The notes under the pieces are model-generated. The model made no database searches and was not told where the DNA came from. It worked only from the letters and a program-made list of their open reading frames with translations. This document shows, in pieces, positions 1 to 12,428 of a stretch of DNA of 64,000 nt (position 1 is the first letter of the stretch; each line of letters starts with the position of its first letter). Position numbers and translations under genes: made by a program. Source of the DNA: Anaspis maculata (lineage: Eukaryota; Arthropoda; Insecta; Coleoptera; Scraptiidae). The stretch is taken from assembly GCA_949128115.1 (NCBI GenBank), contig OX421962.1, positions 41,439,745 through 41,503,744 of the forward strand, read 5' to 3'.

Positions 1-544
1 AACTCGCGTCAAGCATGAGTTGCGTCGGATAGCCATGACAACGGTGCAAAACAATATGTTTTAGCCAATTAGGCTACTGTATCTGACAATATATGCAACT
101 ATCTGACTTGAAATTGAGCCATTAGACCGTAGTTTTGAAAGCAGCAAATTTTTTAGCAATAGAGTTATCCATAATGGTATATTTACAATGAAGGAAGTAT
201 GAAGTACCTATAGTCGGGGTATTTTAGTGCGGTTTTTCCCTTAATAAGTACCAAGTACCAAACGCTCTGGCCTACTCGGTCTGTGGTACATAATTTGATT
301 ATTTTGACAGCCATCACATAAATGTCAATAATCCCCTGGTGTATTTCAAAATTTTCGTTCCCTCCCTCATCAATCCGGAGAATTTTAGGAGGGGTAGGGA
401 GATTTTGGAAATATTTGAAAATATCTTGTTCAGATAAAGAATTCAATTCCCTTCATCAGTTTGATGTTTCGCAAAGAAGGTAGTGTCAGAAATTTCAGTG
501 TTGAAATTTCAAAGTTGGGGTTTTCAAATTATCACTCAGTATCT
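1..544. other. Window edge, no gene seen
   Basis: AT-rich sequence without a convincing coding region, tRNA or repeat that I can pair elsewhere in the window. Short open frames here lack splice signals, codon bias or recognisable motifs. Confidence 0.4.
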
Positions 545-3500
545 ACTTTGCAATTGAAGGCGCCCACTCAAAATTATTAATGAAGTTCAAAATGCCCTAG
601 CTAGCTCTCGAAGGAAGAGAACTAATTCAAAAGTTCTTATTTCCCCCAATACCTGTGTTCTTTTTCTATCGCAGGCTAGATGCCGGTTTTTGTCGAGTCC
701 TTCGCATTTGTTACACAGGGAGACTCTGCAAAAACTGAAAAGTTTTGATAACTCTTACTTTTGAAAAACCTTTTTCTGATTTCTTCAATTGTTCCAGAGA
801 GGTTTTGGTACACCCATATCTCGGAACGCTTTTTGAATTTTCCGATTTTTTGTCCGCTACAGCGTGATTTGGAAAAACAACTTTCTGATTTTTGGCTCCC
901 AAGTTTTTTCCTTGTTGACCGATTTTGAAAATTTCATGCTCACGTAGAAGCTAACGTAAGCACTCAAGCTAAAACTTCGAGTAATAGAATAGAATTGTGT
1001 TACGTATTTCGCGTACGGGTTCGAATATAATTGAGACGATCGTTTTAAAACACACACTGTTCATCACTGGTACTACAATAAATACACGCCAACAATCATT
1101 AACTCAGAAATATCGCTGTGATTACTACTCGCTTTTAATCCGCTCGCTACCACTTCGCATTCCAATTCATAATAACTGACTGTCGCGCTGAGGACGGTGC
1201 TTATATATACCTCCGATTGATGTTCCCGAACTTTCCATCATCTTCCAGCGAATTCCATAGTGACCCGGCATATGGTTTCTGGACGACTCCCGAATAATAA
1301 CATATTTCGCGCGCTTCCCGTGTGTTTTGGTATGTGGCACCTCCGCCAAAATGGACAAATGTAGCTTGACCCTTTGCTGAAGTGTCCATTCAGCTGTAAG
1401 GAAAACGACCTACACGCGCGCTCTGGAACACACGAGAACGCTCTGCATCAGTACACTGCAACCTGACGGAAAGAGTCTAGAAAGATCGCGTGTTATCCAG
1501 AATCGCCGCTCGTTACAATATAATAGAATATTTATTGCTCTACAAACAGTTGTTTTCAACAAGAAGTTCAATGGAAGTTTTTACGTCACACGCACGTGTC
1601 GAACGGCTGATTCGGGGTAACGTCAAACATGATGTCATCTATACCTGTCAGTTTGTCAGAACTTTGTGTCACCAGTGACTTTCACACACCGACATCGACT
1701 GACAGATTTACATATATTACCAATCTGACTGACGCACATGGTAACGTAGCCCACGTGCTCCGTGACAGATAACGCACATCTGACTGACGTTGCCCCGAAT
1801 CAGCTGTTCAAGACGGAGCTGCGTGACGTCAGTGGGAATGGTCTATTCTATAGCTACTCGTCTATTCCATTATCAAAAAAATCTTGCCTCATATAAACGA
1901 GATACATCTTGAAATAATCAAATTAAATGAGTCATTTGAAAACTAGTTGATTTTCGGCGAATTCTATCGCCAAATCTGATTTCGGGGGTGGTTCAGATTT
2001 CATATTTGCGTCACTTTTGGTGCAGCTCCTAATTTTCAATTTCCACTTGTGTCAATTTTGAGGCCCTATTCAGCCCAGGAAAACAGGTTTTAAGCCGGAA
2101 TAAATCAAGAAAAATCTAAAAATTTGAGGAGCCCTTCAGAATTTAACAGGGAACAACATACTAAAAGTCCCCATCTGTCTGAGGCTTGGCGCTTTTTTTG
2201 TGGGCGGTCGAAGATACAAGAAGTTACCATTTTTCAAATCGTTGCTTTTTTCATCTTTTTTTTTTCATTGGATCTTATATTTCCAAGATGGAGAAACACA
2301 ATGCAATAAGTTCTCAGGAAGTGTAATGCACCAGTGGCGTACCAGACGACTGCGAAAGGGAAGAGGTCCGATTATTCACAAAGTCGTATGGCAAACCGTG
2401 ACTAACATCTTTTTCGACATGTTTGGTATCATTTCTAACTAAATCGCACTCTCTCATTTCTAAAATTAGAATAAACTGTTGATAGGCACGTGTTTAAACC
2501 GGTTTTATTAGAAAAAACATGATTGTTTTACCCTCAAATTTGATGTTTTGTAGCTCTCTAGTTCTATCAGCGTCCAATGTATTCCCAACTATAATTTTGA
2601 TTTTATTTTGTTGTATTGTTTATTTTATATATATATATTGTTTATTTTATATATACATAAGTTTTACTAAATATCTTTACCGATAGATTGTAAAATATTC
2701 CACAGCTGTCAAATAAAAAAAAAAAAATAATTTTGATTTAGACAGTTGGTATGGGGTGATTCACATACGAATATCATTTTCTGATTTCTATTCCCGTTTT
2801 TACGAAGTCACGGAGTTATTTTGTTTCTTGAGATGTATCATTTCAAAGCTTGACTTGATGAAAAGTGCTATTTCATAGTAAAAAATTGGACTACGATCAA
2901 AATGTAGCTTTCATTTGCAACTTTATTCATTTCAGGGCATGCGGATAGTTTTCTTTGTCTTTTTCTTTGTGAAAAAACTAAAATCGGATCCGTATTTTAG
3001 TCATGACATCATTTTTCCTCCGACCCCCAATTCAAAGCTACATTCTGATCGTAGCCTAATTTTTCTTGTGAAATAGCACGTTTTGTCAAATCAAGCTTTG
3101 ACTACTTTGACATGATACATCTCGGGAAACAAAATCACTCCGTGACTTTGTACAAACAGGAAAAAAATTCAGCGAATGGTATTTGTGTCTGAAATATTTA
3201 GACCAAACCAACTGTCTAAATCAAAATCATAGTTAGAAATGCACTGATACACTGATAGAACTAGGAGCTATACTCTATACACTGATAGAAAGGACCACCA
3301 GATTCCTCCACTTGAAAAGTAGTCCCCGAGCGTTACCCGCGAAATTTAAAATTCCAGTTAGAAAGAGGGGCTTATTTCCGCTAATCACAGGTAAGTGCTA
3401 TGGTGATTTTAAATGACACCAGTTTAATACCAATTTTAATAAATGAGAATTTTTTTTTGAATGAAGCTGATTTTATTACACAACACTCACAACAGCCGAG

Positions 3501-4640
3501 CCGACTTAAAATAACAAACATCATAGTGAAATGGAGGTTAGAAATCGTACGTAAGTGTCAAACTCGCTGAATGTAATGCCATTGGCTTGGCGTAGGAATA
3601 ATTTTCCCGGGTAAGACTACCAACCGAGCAAAACTAATATTAGTTCCAAACGCGCCTATGTTGTTAGTCTTTGGTGCTTTTGTTTGCTATAGGTTACATC
3701 ACTGAAATTCAAAAAAATCCGTTCTATCGGTGAACAGACTATACAAAACATCAAATTTGAGGGTAAAAAGTTTTTTTCTGATGAAACCAAACCGGTTTAA
3801 ACACGTCTCTTATCAGAATTTCACACCACCTACTTGTGGAATCAGAACGTGCGATTTGATTATAAATGATACCAAACATGTCAAAATAAGGTGTTAGTCA
3901 CAGTTTACTATACGACTTCATGAAAAATCGCACTTCGGCCCCTTCACAGCCGTCTGGTACGCCACTGGTGCAGTACACTTCCTGAGAACTATTTCATTGG
4001 ATTCCTCGACTTGAAAAATATGAAGTCCAATAAAAAAATCACCAAAAAAGCACCAACTTTGAAAATGGTAACTTCTTGTACCTTCGACCTCCCACAGAAA
4101 AAATACCAAGCCTCGGACAGAATCAGATGGGGACTTCTAGTCTAGTATGTAGTTCCCCTCGTAGTTCCCCATCAAATTCTGGAGGGATCCTCCAACTTTC
4201 AGATGTTCCTAAATTTATTCCGGGTTCCATGAAAATTTTGCATTTCTTTCCTGGGCTAGTTCTTGTTTTCTGAGTTTTAGATTCAACATGAGCTTCAGAT
4301 TTTCAAAATCGTCAAAAAAAAACAAGACTAAAAAAGCTAAAAATATTTTTTTCAAATCACCCTGTAGTTGGAAAAATACTCTGAAAGTAGGAAAATCGTT
4401 TAAAGATGTGGGTGTAGGTATTCCTTGACTGGGTTATTAAAAAAATCTGAATTTTTTGGCGGCGCCCTTTATAACAAATATGGGGGACCTGCACGAAACT
4501 CGGCATCTATAGCCTGCGATAGACAAATAATGCAGATATTAGGCGGAAAACGAGCTTTCAAATCTTTTTCGAGAGCTCCGACATTTTGAACTTCGTTAAA
4601 TATTTTGGACAAGCCCCTTCAATTTTCAATTATTGTCGAA
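545..4640. repeat. Large imperfect palindrome, left arm interrupted
   Basis: Two arms are reverse complements of each other. The inner arms are about 2040-2920 and 3026-4270 with a centre near 2970. The outer arms are about 545-960 and 4280-4640. Matching landmarks include the block around 2330 (CACCAGTGGCGTACCAGACG), found inverted near 3950, and the block around 675 (CTATCGCAGGCTA), found inverted near 4515. The left arm carries about 1.1 kb (960-2040) absent from the right arm, which includes the solo LTR at 998-1517. The arms have diverged by many small indels, so this is an old foldback-type element. No coding function is apparent; open frames inside are chance. Confidence 0.7.
998..1517 (-). 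mobile_element. Solo LTR (minus orientation), same family as 15432-15922
   Basis: On the minus strand this reads from TGTAACGAGCGGC to a terminal ACGTAACA, giving TG...CA ends. It aligns along its length with the better preserved LTR at 15432-15922, including the block upstream of a TATATA-like box and the 3' end (CGAACCCGTACGCGAAA). It is 520 bp, with no internal retrotransposon region next to it and no clear target duplication (ATTG versus ATAT). A solo LTR left by LTR-LTR recombination is the simplest reading. It sits in the interrupted left arm of the palindrome at 545-4640. Confidence 0.72.
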
Positions 4641-4644
4641 TATT

Positions 4645-5439
4645 TTAGATTGGAAATTTTACTTTAACATCATAAACCTGCTTGGGGCCAGTATTTCTAC
4701 CTCTGATTAACTTTTAAGCAAAAGGTCCCAACAATAATTACTGTATCTATGGCATTATTTTAACCTTAAGTTAACCTCCGGGTAGAGTTAGACCGGGATG
4801 GAAATACCTAGTGGGATCCCGTTTCACAGAACTCACAAGTTACAAATTGTTTGTAAGTTAGTCGGTTGGTGCGTATAATGGCAACCAGAGCTCCACACTC
4901 AATTTGTAACTGATTTGATTCGTGCTGAGGTGATTCTGAGAAACCCATCAGAAGTAAAATTGGAAAAAGACTAACCGACGTGACAGACAAACCCAGATCA
5001 AATGAATTTTTGTTTGAAAAAATTAGGTACCTACCTATGGAAATTCAACGTGGTAATTCCAATTCAGTATTGGGTACGGTTAATTTTAAAATTCTTTTTT
5101 ATAACCAGTGATCTTAGAACTTCGATAGTCCACCTACACAGGTCAATAATATAGTGAAATAACTGAAGTGAAGTCTACAAATTCACAAACATGAATGCCA
5201 TCCCCATCCGTCTTTGAATTTTTGGGATGAGTAGTAAACGAATAACAAAAGATTCATGCTCACCTCGCAGGATTCATGAAAACCCAACGGCGCGACATCA
5301 ACTTTCAAACTTTTACCACCAACCACCGTCACGCATCACCTTAGAATTCCTGATTCCTGCTGCAACGCGCCTTATCCTAACCCACTGTATAGTAGGTGCA
5401 TCTCCATCTAGACACCATGATGATCACGTGTGTTCAAAC
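4645..5439. other. Intergenic stretch, no gene seen
   Basis: AT-rich sequence with scattered GTACCTACC runs. I see no coding exon, tRNA or paired repeat that I can support. Confidence 0.35.
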
Positions 5440-6320
5440 ATTACTTAAGAAATTAGGAAGGACCGAAGGACTCGAAGAATCTACACCGTCGACCATAAAC
5501 CTTGACACCACGAATCCACGACACGTAAGTCAGGACCGGTAGCCACAGACGACGACCGGTGCCGTCGGCCTCAGCAGGCCCGTCGAAGAAGAGCGCGAGG
5601 CGTCGCGTGAACCCCGTCATTCCCGACTGGTCGTGCACGAAGGAAACCAGAGAAACTGATGAAGGAAGGAAAAACAGTGGTCGAACTCGAACGGGAAGGA
5701 CGTGATCGTGCCAAATCACACGTTTGCCGAAAGGGCATAAGCTCTTTCTCTATACATATAACACAGAGCCTCGGCAAAGCGCTGGCTGTTGCACTTACCT
5801 TATTGTGACGGCGAACGTGACTATGTGGGGTTGCCGCTGTGAATAAGTGGCCGCAATTAGGCACCGCGGCACGGAACACGTTGTTGGAACAAAACGGGAC
5901 AACGGCACGACGCGGTTCCTGTTGGCAATGCCCGACAGCGGCCAAGGAGGAGAGAAGAGAAACTCGGGAACTCTTCCTGCTGCTGCCCGCTCTGCCGGTT
6001 CTGTTACGGTGCGATATGTGGCGTAATCCGCGCACGCGGCCGTTAGGCATGCACTCACTGGATCTGATGATGTTGCTGTTGCTGCTTCTGCTGCTGCTGG
6101 GCTGCTGCCTCTGTGATGACGGCGGGATGACGACGGCACGGAGGCGGGACCCTATGAGGTGGTGCCCTGCCGCTGATTCCCTGCTATGGGCATCGACGGC
6201 ACCCTCGTCTCGTCCATATACGCGTACACACTAACACATTCACATACTTTTTAAATGCGACCTACGACGAGTGTTATGTCGGTCGAACTGGGGTCAAAAT
6301 TCTCTCATTGTGCGAGGTAT
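5440..6320. other. GC-rich island with possible first exon(s)
   Basis: This stretch is clearly richer in G+C and CpG than its surroundings. On the plus strand an open frame ending at 6234 contains, from about 6050, a start followed by a run of leucines and then GCCLC, which looks like a signal peptide; it stops at 6232-6234 without a strong donor before that. On the minus strand an open frame beginning at 6139 runs into a good donor (AAG|GTAAGTG near 5797) and could be an Ala/Ser-rich first exon. A plus-strand donor-like GAG|GTATGT lies near 6313. These readings conflict and no second exon is recognised, so I do not call a gene. A CpG-rich promoter with one flanking 5' exon is the most economical idea. 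Confidence 0.3.
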
Positions 6321-7186
6321 GTTGTACTTTATTTTTTTTATTCCTAATAAGTCTTGTATCTTATTGCTTGACTATACGAGACGCGCGCTGTTCAGATTTT
6401 CCTTCGGTTTAAACTGAAGGCTGCAGCCTGCAGCATGCAATGCAAACTGCTCCACGAAAGTTATAGGGATAGTATCTAGTACTTATTTCCATTAAGTTCT
6501 AGATATCATCTGCATGCAGGGACCTAGTCGGTGTCCGCTTGAGGAGAAAAGCTTAGATAGGTATAAATACGAAAAAACGTGGGTGCGTGACCATAGTCAC
6601 CCTCGGAAGAAGTGGAACTTCTATAGGTATGAATCAATTAGCAAACAACGTTCGAAGAGGTGTTCTTTTCGTACTCCCGCTCCGCTCCCTAACGGTTTGT
6701 AGCATCTTGTTTTTTCATTATCATTATTATTGAAGTGAAACTTCTATTCTCGCGCCTAGATCACAACACACCACTAACGCAGAACCACACATGGGAGTGA
6801 AATTGCTTCATAGCATCAGTGGTTGTAACGAACGCCTGTAATTATTATTATAGGTCACTTGAAGTGCAGAATACTTTCGACATGATTTTTTCACGATTAG
6901 ACTTTTTTTTGTTTCTTTCTCGCTGCGCTCGGCGCTTAAACTTCCATCTCCGTCACATGAAGTCTCACTCATACCCCCAATACAATAAATATCTATGATA
7001 TCTATTTTCATCAATAATATTCTCCATGAAGTACCTATGATATAATAATAATTTTTATTATTATTTTATTTTATCTTTCTGCGGTGCCGGTGAGCCGAGG
7101 CGGTTCGTCTGTCCAAGGTACACATAATAATTATGCGAATGTGACATCGTGGCGGATTTTCTTACTGTACGATTTTCCCCGTTATA

Positions 7187-7998
7187 CAGGGTGTCCCGGA
7201 AATATACCGACAACGCTCTAGGGCAGCTTCCTCTCATCAAAACAAGAAAAAAAGTTCCCATTAACATGGGTCCGGAAATGCTTCCTAAGGGAGCTACAGG
7301 CCCCTAAAGGTGGGACCCTGAAGATGGTTTTTATGCAATATCTCCGAAACCGTTTAAGGGAAATCAATCAAACTTGACACATCTACTAACCTTCTTATGC
7401 CCAACAAAATGAGGCAAAATTAGTTCCAAAATAATTTACCAGGGGTGGGTAAATTATAAATTTACTAAGGTGTGAAGATAAAAAAAACCCTAACTTTTTT
7501 GAACGTGTATTGTTTTCAAATTTAACAAGAAATTATGGAATATTGGATTTTTCTACCAAAAAAAAAGGCCCCATTGTTCAACTTCGATAGACGCACCGTT
7601 TACAAGATATTTGAGTTTGAATGTAAGTAAGTGAGTAAGTAAGTAAATTTTATTGTTCTCAGGACTAAGTTTGAATGTATGAAAACGTGGTCAGAAATGC
7701 TGATTTTTCAATTACGATATTCAAAGCGAAAAAACCTATTTCAAAGCAACTTCATTCCTGTTAAGCATTAAAATTTTGTTAGGCATAAGAAGGTTATTAA
7801 ATGTGTCAAGTTTGATTGATTTCCCTGTAACGATTTCGGAAATATTTAATAAACGCACCATCTTCAGGGTCCCACCTTAAGGGGCCTGTAGCTCCCTTAG
7901 GAAGCGTTTCCGGACCCATATTTATGGGAACTTTTTTTCTTGTTTTGATGAGAGGAAGCTGCCCTAGAACGTTGTCGGTGTATTTTCGGGACACCCTG
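7187..7998. mobile_element. TA-flanked palindromic element, CAGGGTGTCCCG ends
   Basis: The element starts CAGGGTGTCCCG and ends CGGGACACCCTG, flanked by TA on both sides (7185-7186 and 7999-8000). The two halves are nearly complete reverse complements, meeting near 7600, so the 812-bp unit folds into one long hairpin. TA duplication and CAGGG ends fit a non-autonomous Tc1/mariner-like (IS630-type) element, a tentative assignment since no transposase is present. Half of a second copy lies at about 33785-34252 in an XPNPEP3 intron. Between the arms is a small GTAAGTAAGT repeat (7624-7650). Confidence 0.75.
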
Positions 7999-8039
7999 TA
8001 TTACAACACGGTGGAAACTGTGTCTGGTACAGTGGCGTA

Positions 8040-8190
8040 ACTAGAGGGGGGGTTTCGGGGTCAACCCCCCCCCCCCCCCATTGACCATCGAATTCCCTGA
8101 AAAAGTTTCAAATGCGACGCTTTTTAATTCGTTTTGCTCGCATATTGGCATATTTTCAGTCGTGACCCCCCCCATTGGACACTTCTAGTT
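8040..8190. repeat. Short fold-back with poly-C run
   Basis: A short inverted repeat runs from AGTGGCGTAACTAGAGGG (about 8030) to TCTAGTTACGCCACTGG (about 8200). The left part includes a run of about 14 C residues near 8066. This is a common type of small non-autonomous element; nothing coding is seen. Confidence 0.5.
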
Positions 8191-8726
8191 ACGCCACTGG
8201 TCTGGTAGGCACAGCATGGCAATCTAATAATCTCCACAAAGTGTAAGAATGTCGTTTGGAAAACTCCGGTATCAATTTTAAATGAAAAAATCAAAAAATA
8301 TAAAATACATAGGTATTTACATAGGTATGTACCTCGTGAATGTGATTTGCGGTAACTACGTGGTTCTAGAGTTCCTACGATATTATCTTCTCCACTCACA
8401 ATAAGGCCGCCAATCAGAAGAGATCCGCTAGCGGCTCTCCCACTGGCACTACCAACCGGCGGCCTCCCATTCAAATTTTGGTCGCGCTAAGCGTTGTCGC
8501 AGTCAAATTATCACTCAACTGGAGTGAAGCCATCGTCCAATGTTTGGCTCGAGGTTAGGCTATTTTACCTGCTTATAAAACTCCCTAACCATCAAATCTT
8601 CACCAAAAAATTACCGTTTGACTGATGTGGTCCGAATTTCACGGAATGTCTCGTGACTCACAGCAGTTTTTTTTCAATATGGACACTGGAGTGTCTTGAA
8701 GAAATACGTTATAAGCAGCTCATGAG

Positions 8727-9134
8727 TAGCGCTGAGCAATACATTTGATTAATCGATTATTTCAGCATGCAAAAAATCATCGATAATCGAAAATCCCGAT
8801 TAATCGATTATTCAATTAGGTAGTCGATTATGAATAAACGATCAAATAATTGATTGATCGATTGTGACTAATCGACTTTTTAAGGGATCATTCGATTTTT
8901 TGATCAATTATTTGATTTTTTAATCGAATAATCGATTATCCAATGAACGCTTCGAATAGAATAATCGCATATTTCATAATCGACTATGCATAATCGAATA
9001 AAATCTAATTGATTTCAAAATAATCGATAAATCGATTTTGAAATAAATGAAATAGGTAATCGATCAATCGAAGTAATATATTATTTTTTTATAATCGATT
9101 ATCGGTTATAAAATCTCATAATCGCCCAGCCCTA
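8727..9134. mobile_element. hAT-type non-autonomous element (408 bp)
   Basis: The ends are TAGCGCTGAGCAAT and ATCGCCCAGCCCTA, imperfect inverted repeats. They are flanked by a perfect 8-bp direct repeat CTCATGAG (8719-8726 and 9135-9142), the size made by hAT transposases. The interior is a dense mixture of AATCGATTA-like words and no open frame. The element at 26041-26483 has a similar interior and also an 8-bp duplication. Confidence 0.85.
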
Positions 9135-9287
9135 CTCATGAGTCAATAATTTAAGACTGCCTGTGTAAAATTTGAGCCAAATCGGTCGAACGGTTCACAA
9201 AATATCGAAAGAAAACGATTTTTGGTTCCAATAGCGATATTATTGATATTATAAATAATATCATCTGATATTATTTCCACTTTCCAG

Positions 9288-9415
9288 TATTATTGGTTGG
9301 TATTATCGGTAGTATAGGTATTATTTCCAGTATTATTGGTATTATTCTCAGTATTTCCGGTATTATCGGTATTATGTGCAAATTAATACTGGTAATACAA
9401 GCTTTGGTATTATGG
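9288..9415. repeat. Degenerate GGTATTATT minisatellite
   Basis: Repeated words of the type GGTATTATT, CAGTATTATT and GGTATTATCGG fill about 125 bp. The open frame across it gives an Ile/Gly repeat peptide that is a by-product of the repeat, not a gene. Confidence 0.7.
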
Positions 9416-9998
9416 TGTACAAATTTTGGGTCCGTGATACACCTCTCGCGTCACACAATGGATACAATGATAACTTCTAGCCAAGTCAAGAACCATCCCT
9501 GTCGGGCACCACAACACCTCTGCATAACACCAAGTAGAGGAGTCCAGTGTCGGCGACACGCATTACGAAAATAAATTAATCATTTTTGGTTTCAAATGAC
9601 ACCGTGAGTTAGAATTCATTGATGAAATCAAATTTTGGTTTATGATGGAAGCTGTCGTACTGAAAACACAATGCAAGCGGTAAAAGAATACTAACTGTAA
9701 AGAATAGAACCGAACGCCGCAACAGCTCACTCTCCCATTTTCTGGGACGACACTGGTCGCCCCAAGGACTGACGCAATAACGTTACACGCCTTCGTTACA
9801 TACACTAATGCCATGAACCGAATTCACTCCCATGTGTGGTTCTGCGTTAGTTGTGTGTTGTGATCTAGACGCGAGAATGGAAGTTCCACTTCTAAAAAAA
9901 GTTGTACGACTGTTGTAAAAGTAGAGCGATAAAACGTTTTCCCTATTCTGCCGGTTTGCTGTTGCCACACTACCTACACTCGTATTCCATAAAGGAAG

Positions 9999-11040
9999 TG
10001 CCTCCGTAGCCGGCCCCGGCTACGTGTATTATATAGCCGGAGCCGGCTATTTGTATGGTGACCGGCACTGCCGGCTTCCGTATTGTAGCCGGCACCAGGT
10101 GAGTGATAGTGCTTCCTGTCTGCTTTTTGTATCGCAACGCAAGCGACAGAATTCCGCACCAGAGCAGAAGGTTCAATCCTGAGTTTCGGAGGGACTTGAA
10201 TCTGTGAAAAGGTATGCTACAATTATATTGGCTCAATCGTCATGAATATGAGTACGAGAAAATGCACTTCCTCGGGTTGACCTTATGTCGAGCCTTATGT
10301 CATGAGTTTTCAAAAGTTTGTAGCGAAAATTGAAACTGAAAGCTTCAAGTTTAGTGATATGAACAGATGGAGTTTACCAGATCGCTCAGTGGCTGTACAG
10401 CTAAACTTCAAAAAACCTTATTGTCATTTCCATTTATCTGAATTCGGAAAGAAATCCGACAGCGGCGGAGTGCTATAAAGTCTGCTTTATACTCTGCGAC
10501 TCTAGTTGCAACGACTTTAGCACCTCGCTGCCGTTTTAAATTCCCAAAAAATTTCAATTGACGAAATACACGAGGGTTTCTTGAAGTCCAGCTATACAGC
10601 CAGCCAGTGAGCGATCTGGCAAACTCTATGCCTGTTCATGGATCACATGGCACAAAACTTGATGCTACGAGTTTCAATTTTCGCTCGGAACTAATGACGT
10701 AAGTCAAGTACGTTGGGAGGAAAGTTCTCACGAAATCAGGTTACTACTTTTGGTGGACCCTGTAATTCTTAACTTTGTACAAGGTGATCACGCGAGAATC
10801 AAAAGTGAACGGGTTATAGGTAGGTGATTGTGTACCTACCATGAATATTGGAATATTTCTAAGACCGACAAGACACTGCTGTAACAGGTACACAAACAAG
10901 GCTTGCCACTTCTGGCTAGCAAAGGAATAGGCGGCATCGCCGACTACGAAACGAAAAGCCGGCAGTGTGCACTATTAAATGGCACCCACTTGGTGCCGGC
11001 TACAATACACGTATCTAGCCGGGGCCGGCTACGGAGGCAC
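9999..11040. mobile_element. Foldback element with GTAGCCGG subterminal repeats
   Basis: The ends are GTGCCTCCGTAGCCGG and its reverse complement CCGGCTACGGAGGCAC. Just inside each end are several short self-palindromic words built from TAGCCGG and CCGGCTA (10010-10100 and 10960-11035). The interior is a further palindrome: the block around 10375 (CCAGATCGCTCAGTGGCTG) returns inverted near 10605. There is no transposase frame and no clear target duplication. The clustered CCGGCTA words could be transposase-binding sites. Confidence 0.7.
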
Positions 11041-11044
11041 AGAG

Positions 11045-11985
11045 GGTAGTCCAGGATTATTCTGAAAAATTTCCAAGATCGATAGAGGATGAGAAAACAA
11101 TAAGAACAAATCCAAAAACCATATGTCAGAAATGCATAATAACGGAGATATGGCCTGTCAAAGTTGAAGATGAAAAACCCGAAGAAAAACCGGAACTCTT
11201 GACAGAAAAATAGTTGTCGAATGTGTTTGGATGATGAAGGAATGCATTTTGGAAATCTGTTTCTGTCGTGCTACTAAGTTACCGATCCAAAATAAAATAA
11301 TTATGTAAAAATTGAGAGTTACGAGTACTCACCGTCGGTTCCACAAAACAGATAATACGAGATTAGTTGATTTGCGATTTTTGTTTTTCAATTTGTAGCT
11401 GACTGATCAATGGAAATGCTGGTTTATCCCTCAATAATGAAAAAATGATTGGTCTAGTACAGATTTCAGGCATTTTTTTGTGAGTAACCACCTATCATTC
11501 AGCAGAAAAAAGTTCAGTTAATCTGCAATCAGCCTTGATCGCTGATCATTTTTTTTTGTGGAACTGACGGTCAGTGTTTTTGAAATTTCAAACTCAAATA
11601 TCTCCAAAACCACTTATCTGACAAAAATTTAACGCTCATGTTTCTTCTTTCAAATTCAATAAGGATATCAAAAATCTAATGTTTTTCCAACAAAGTCCAG
11701 TAGCGTCGAAAATATGGGGGTAAAAAGGGACAACCCTCCAAAATCCACGCCACTGGGCCTTTTGTAGGTAATTTTCACTAGGTGATCGACGGACGCCTGT
11801 TTGGTTTATCTACACAAAATTTTAGCAGAATCGTTCTGATGGTTTGAAAGTTATAGAAGAAAAGCGGTTTTTGACCTTTAGCTTTGACGGGCCATATCTC
11901 CGTTCTCCGTTAATATGCATTTTTGATACATGGTTTTGTTGTTTGCTCTTATTAGTTTTCCATAATCTGTCGATCATTGAAATTT
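11045..11985. other. Non-coding stretch with a small inverted repeat
   Basis: No gene is recognised. A short inverted repeat pairs CCGTCGGTTCCACAAA near 11331 with TTTGTGGAACTGACGG near 11555. Confidence 0.4.
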
Positions 11986-12428
11986 TTCAGAAATATCCTG
12001 GACCACCCTGCATAGTCCAAGTGGTATACAGAAGAAACGGCATTTCTATAAATGTACAAGTATGAAATTTGGTACACAGATTCTATTGACACGAAGGAAC
12101 ATTTTGGCCCGCAGTTCCTTCGTCTAGGATGCGTATTTTCCAAAATGTGGAATTTTCAAAAAAAACATAGGACCGAATTTGTGAAATACATACAACACAC
12201 CTTTTCAAAGTGACTTTCTTACTAAATTTGGGTTCGCAAAACATTACTAAGTGGTGCAACGTATTCAATGTTATAATCTGACCCTCTTACCGGCGGTTTT
12301 CAAAGATGGCGGTCAAAAATTTTGAATTTTGCTTTGTTATTATAAATATGGCGTGTGAGGTGTCTTTTGTTCCGACTAATTAAGGGCGATTGATTGATTC
12401 TCTGATTCCGATGAAAATAGATATTGAT

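Larger units (their letters stand above)
6731..9893. repeat. Inverted repeat pair about 3 kb apart
   Basis: About 115 bp at 6731-6845 recurs inverted at 9783-9893; both contain the block that reads AACGCAGAACCACACATGGG on one strand. Between them lie a TA-flanked palindromic element (7187-7998) and a hAT-type element (8727-9134). The pair may be the ends of one larger element that later received insertions. No terminal duplication could be defined. Confidence 0.6.

Noticed and set aside
5571..6139. Overlapping minus-strand open frames in the GC-rich island
   Set aside because: GC-rich DNA gives long frames by chance; only the donor at 5797 is suggestive, so it was reported as a possible exon and not a gene.
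10150..10185. GGTTCAATCC word resembling a tRNA B-box
   Set aside because: No acceptor stem, D-arm or anticodon arm can be folded around it.
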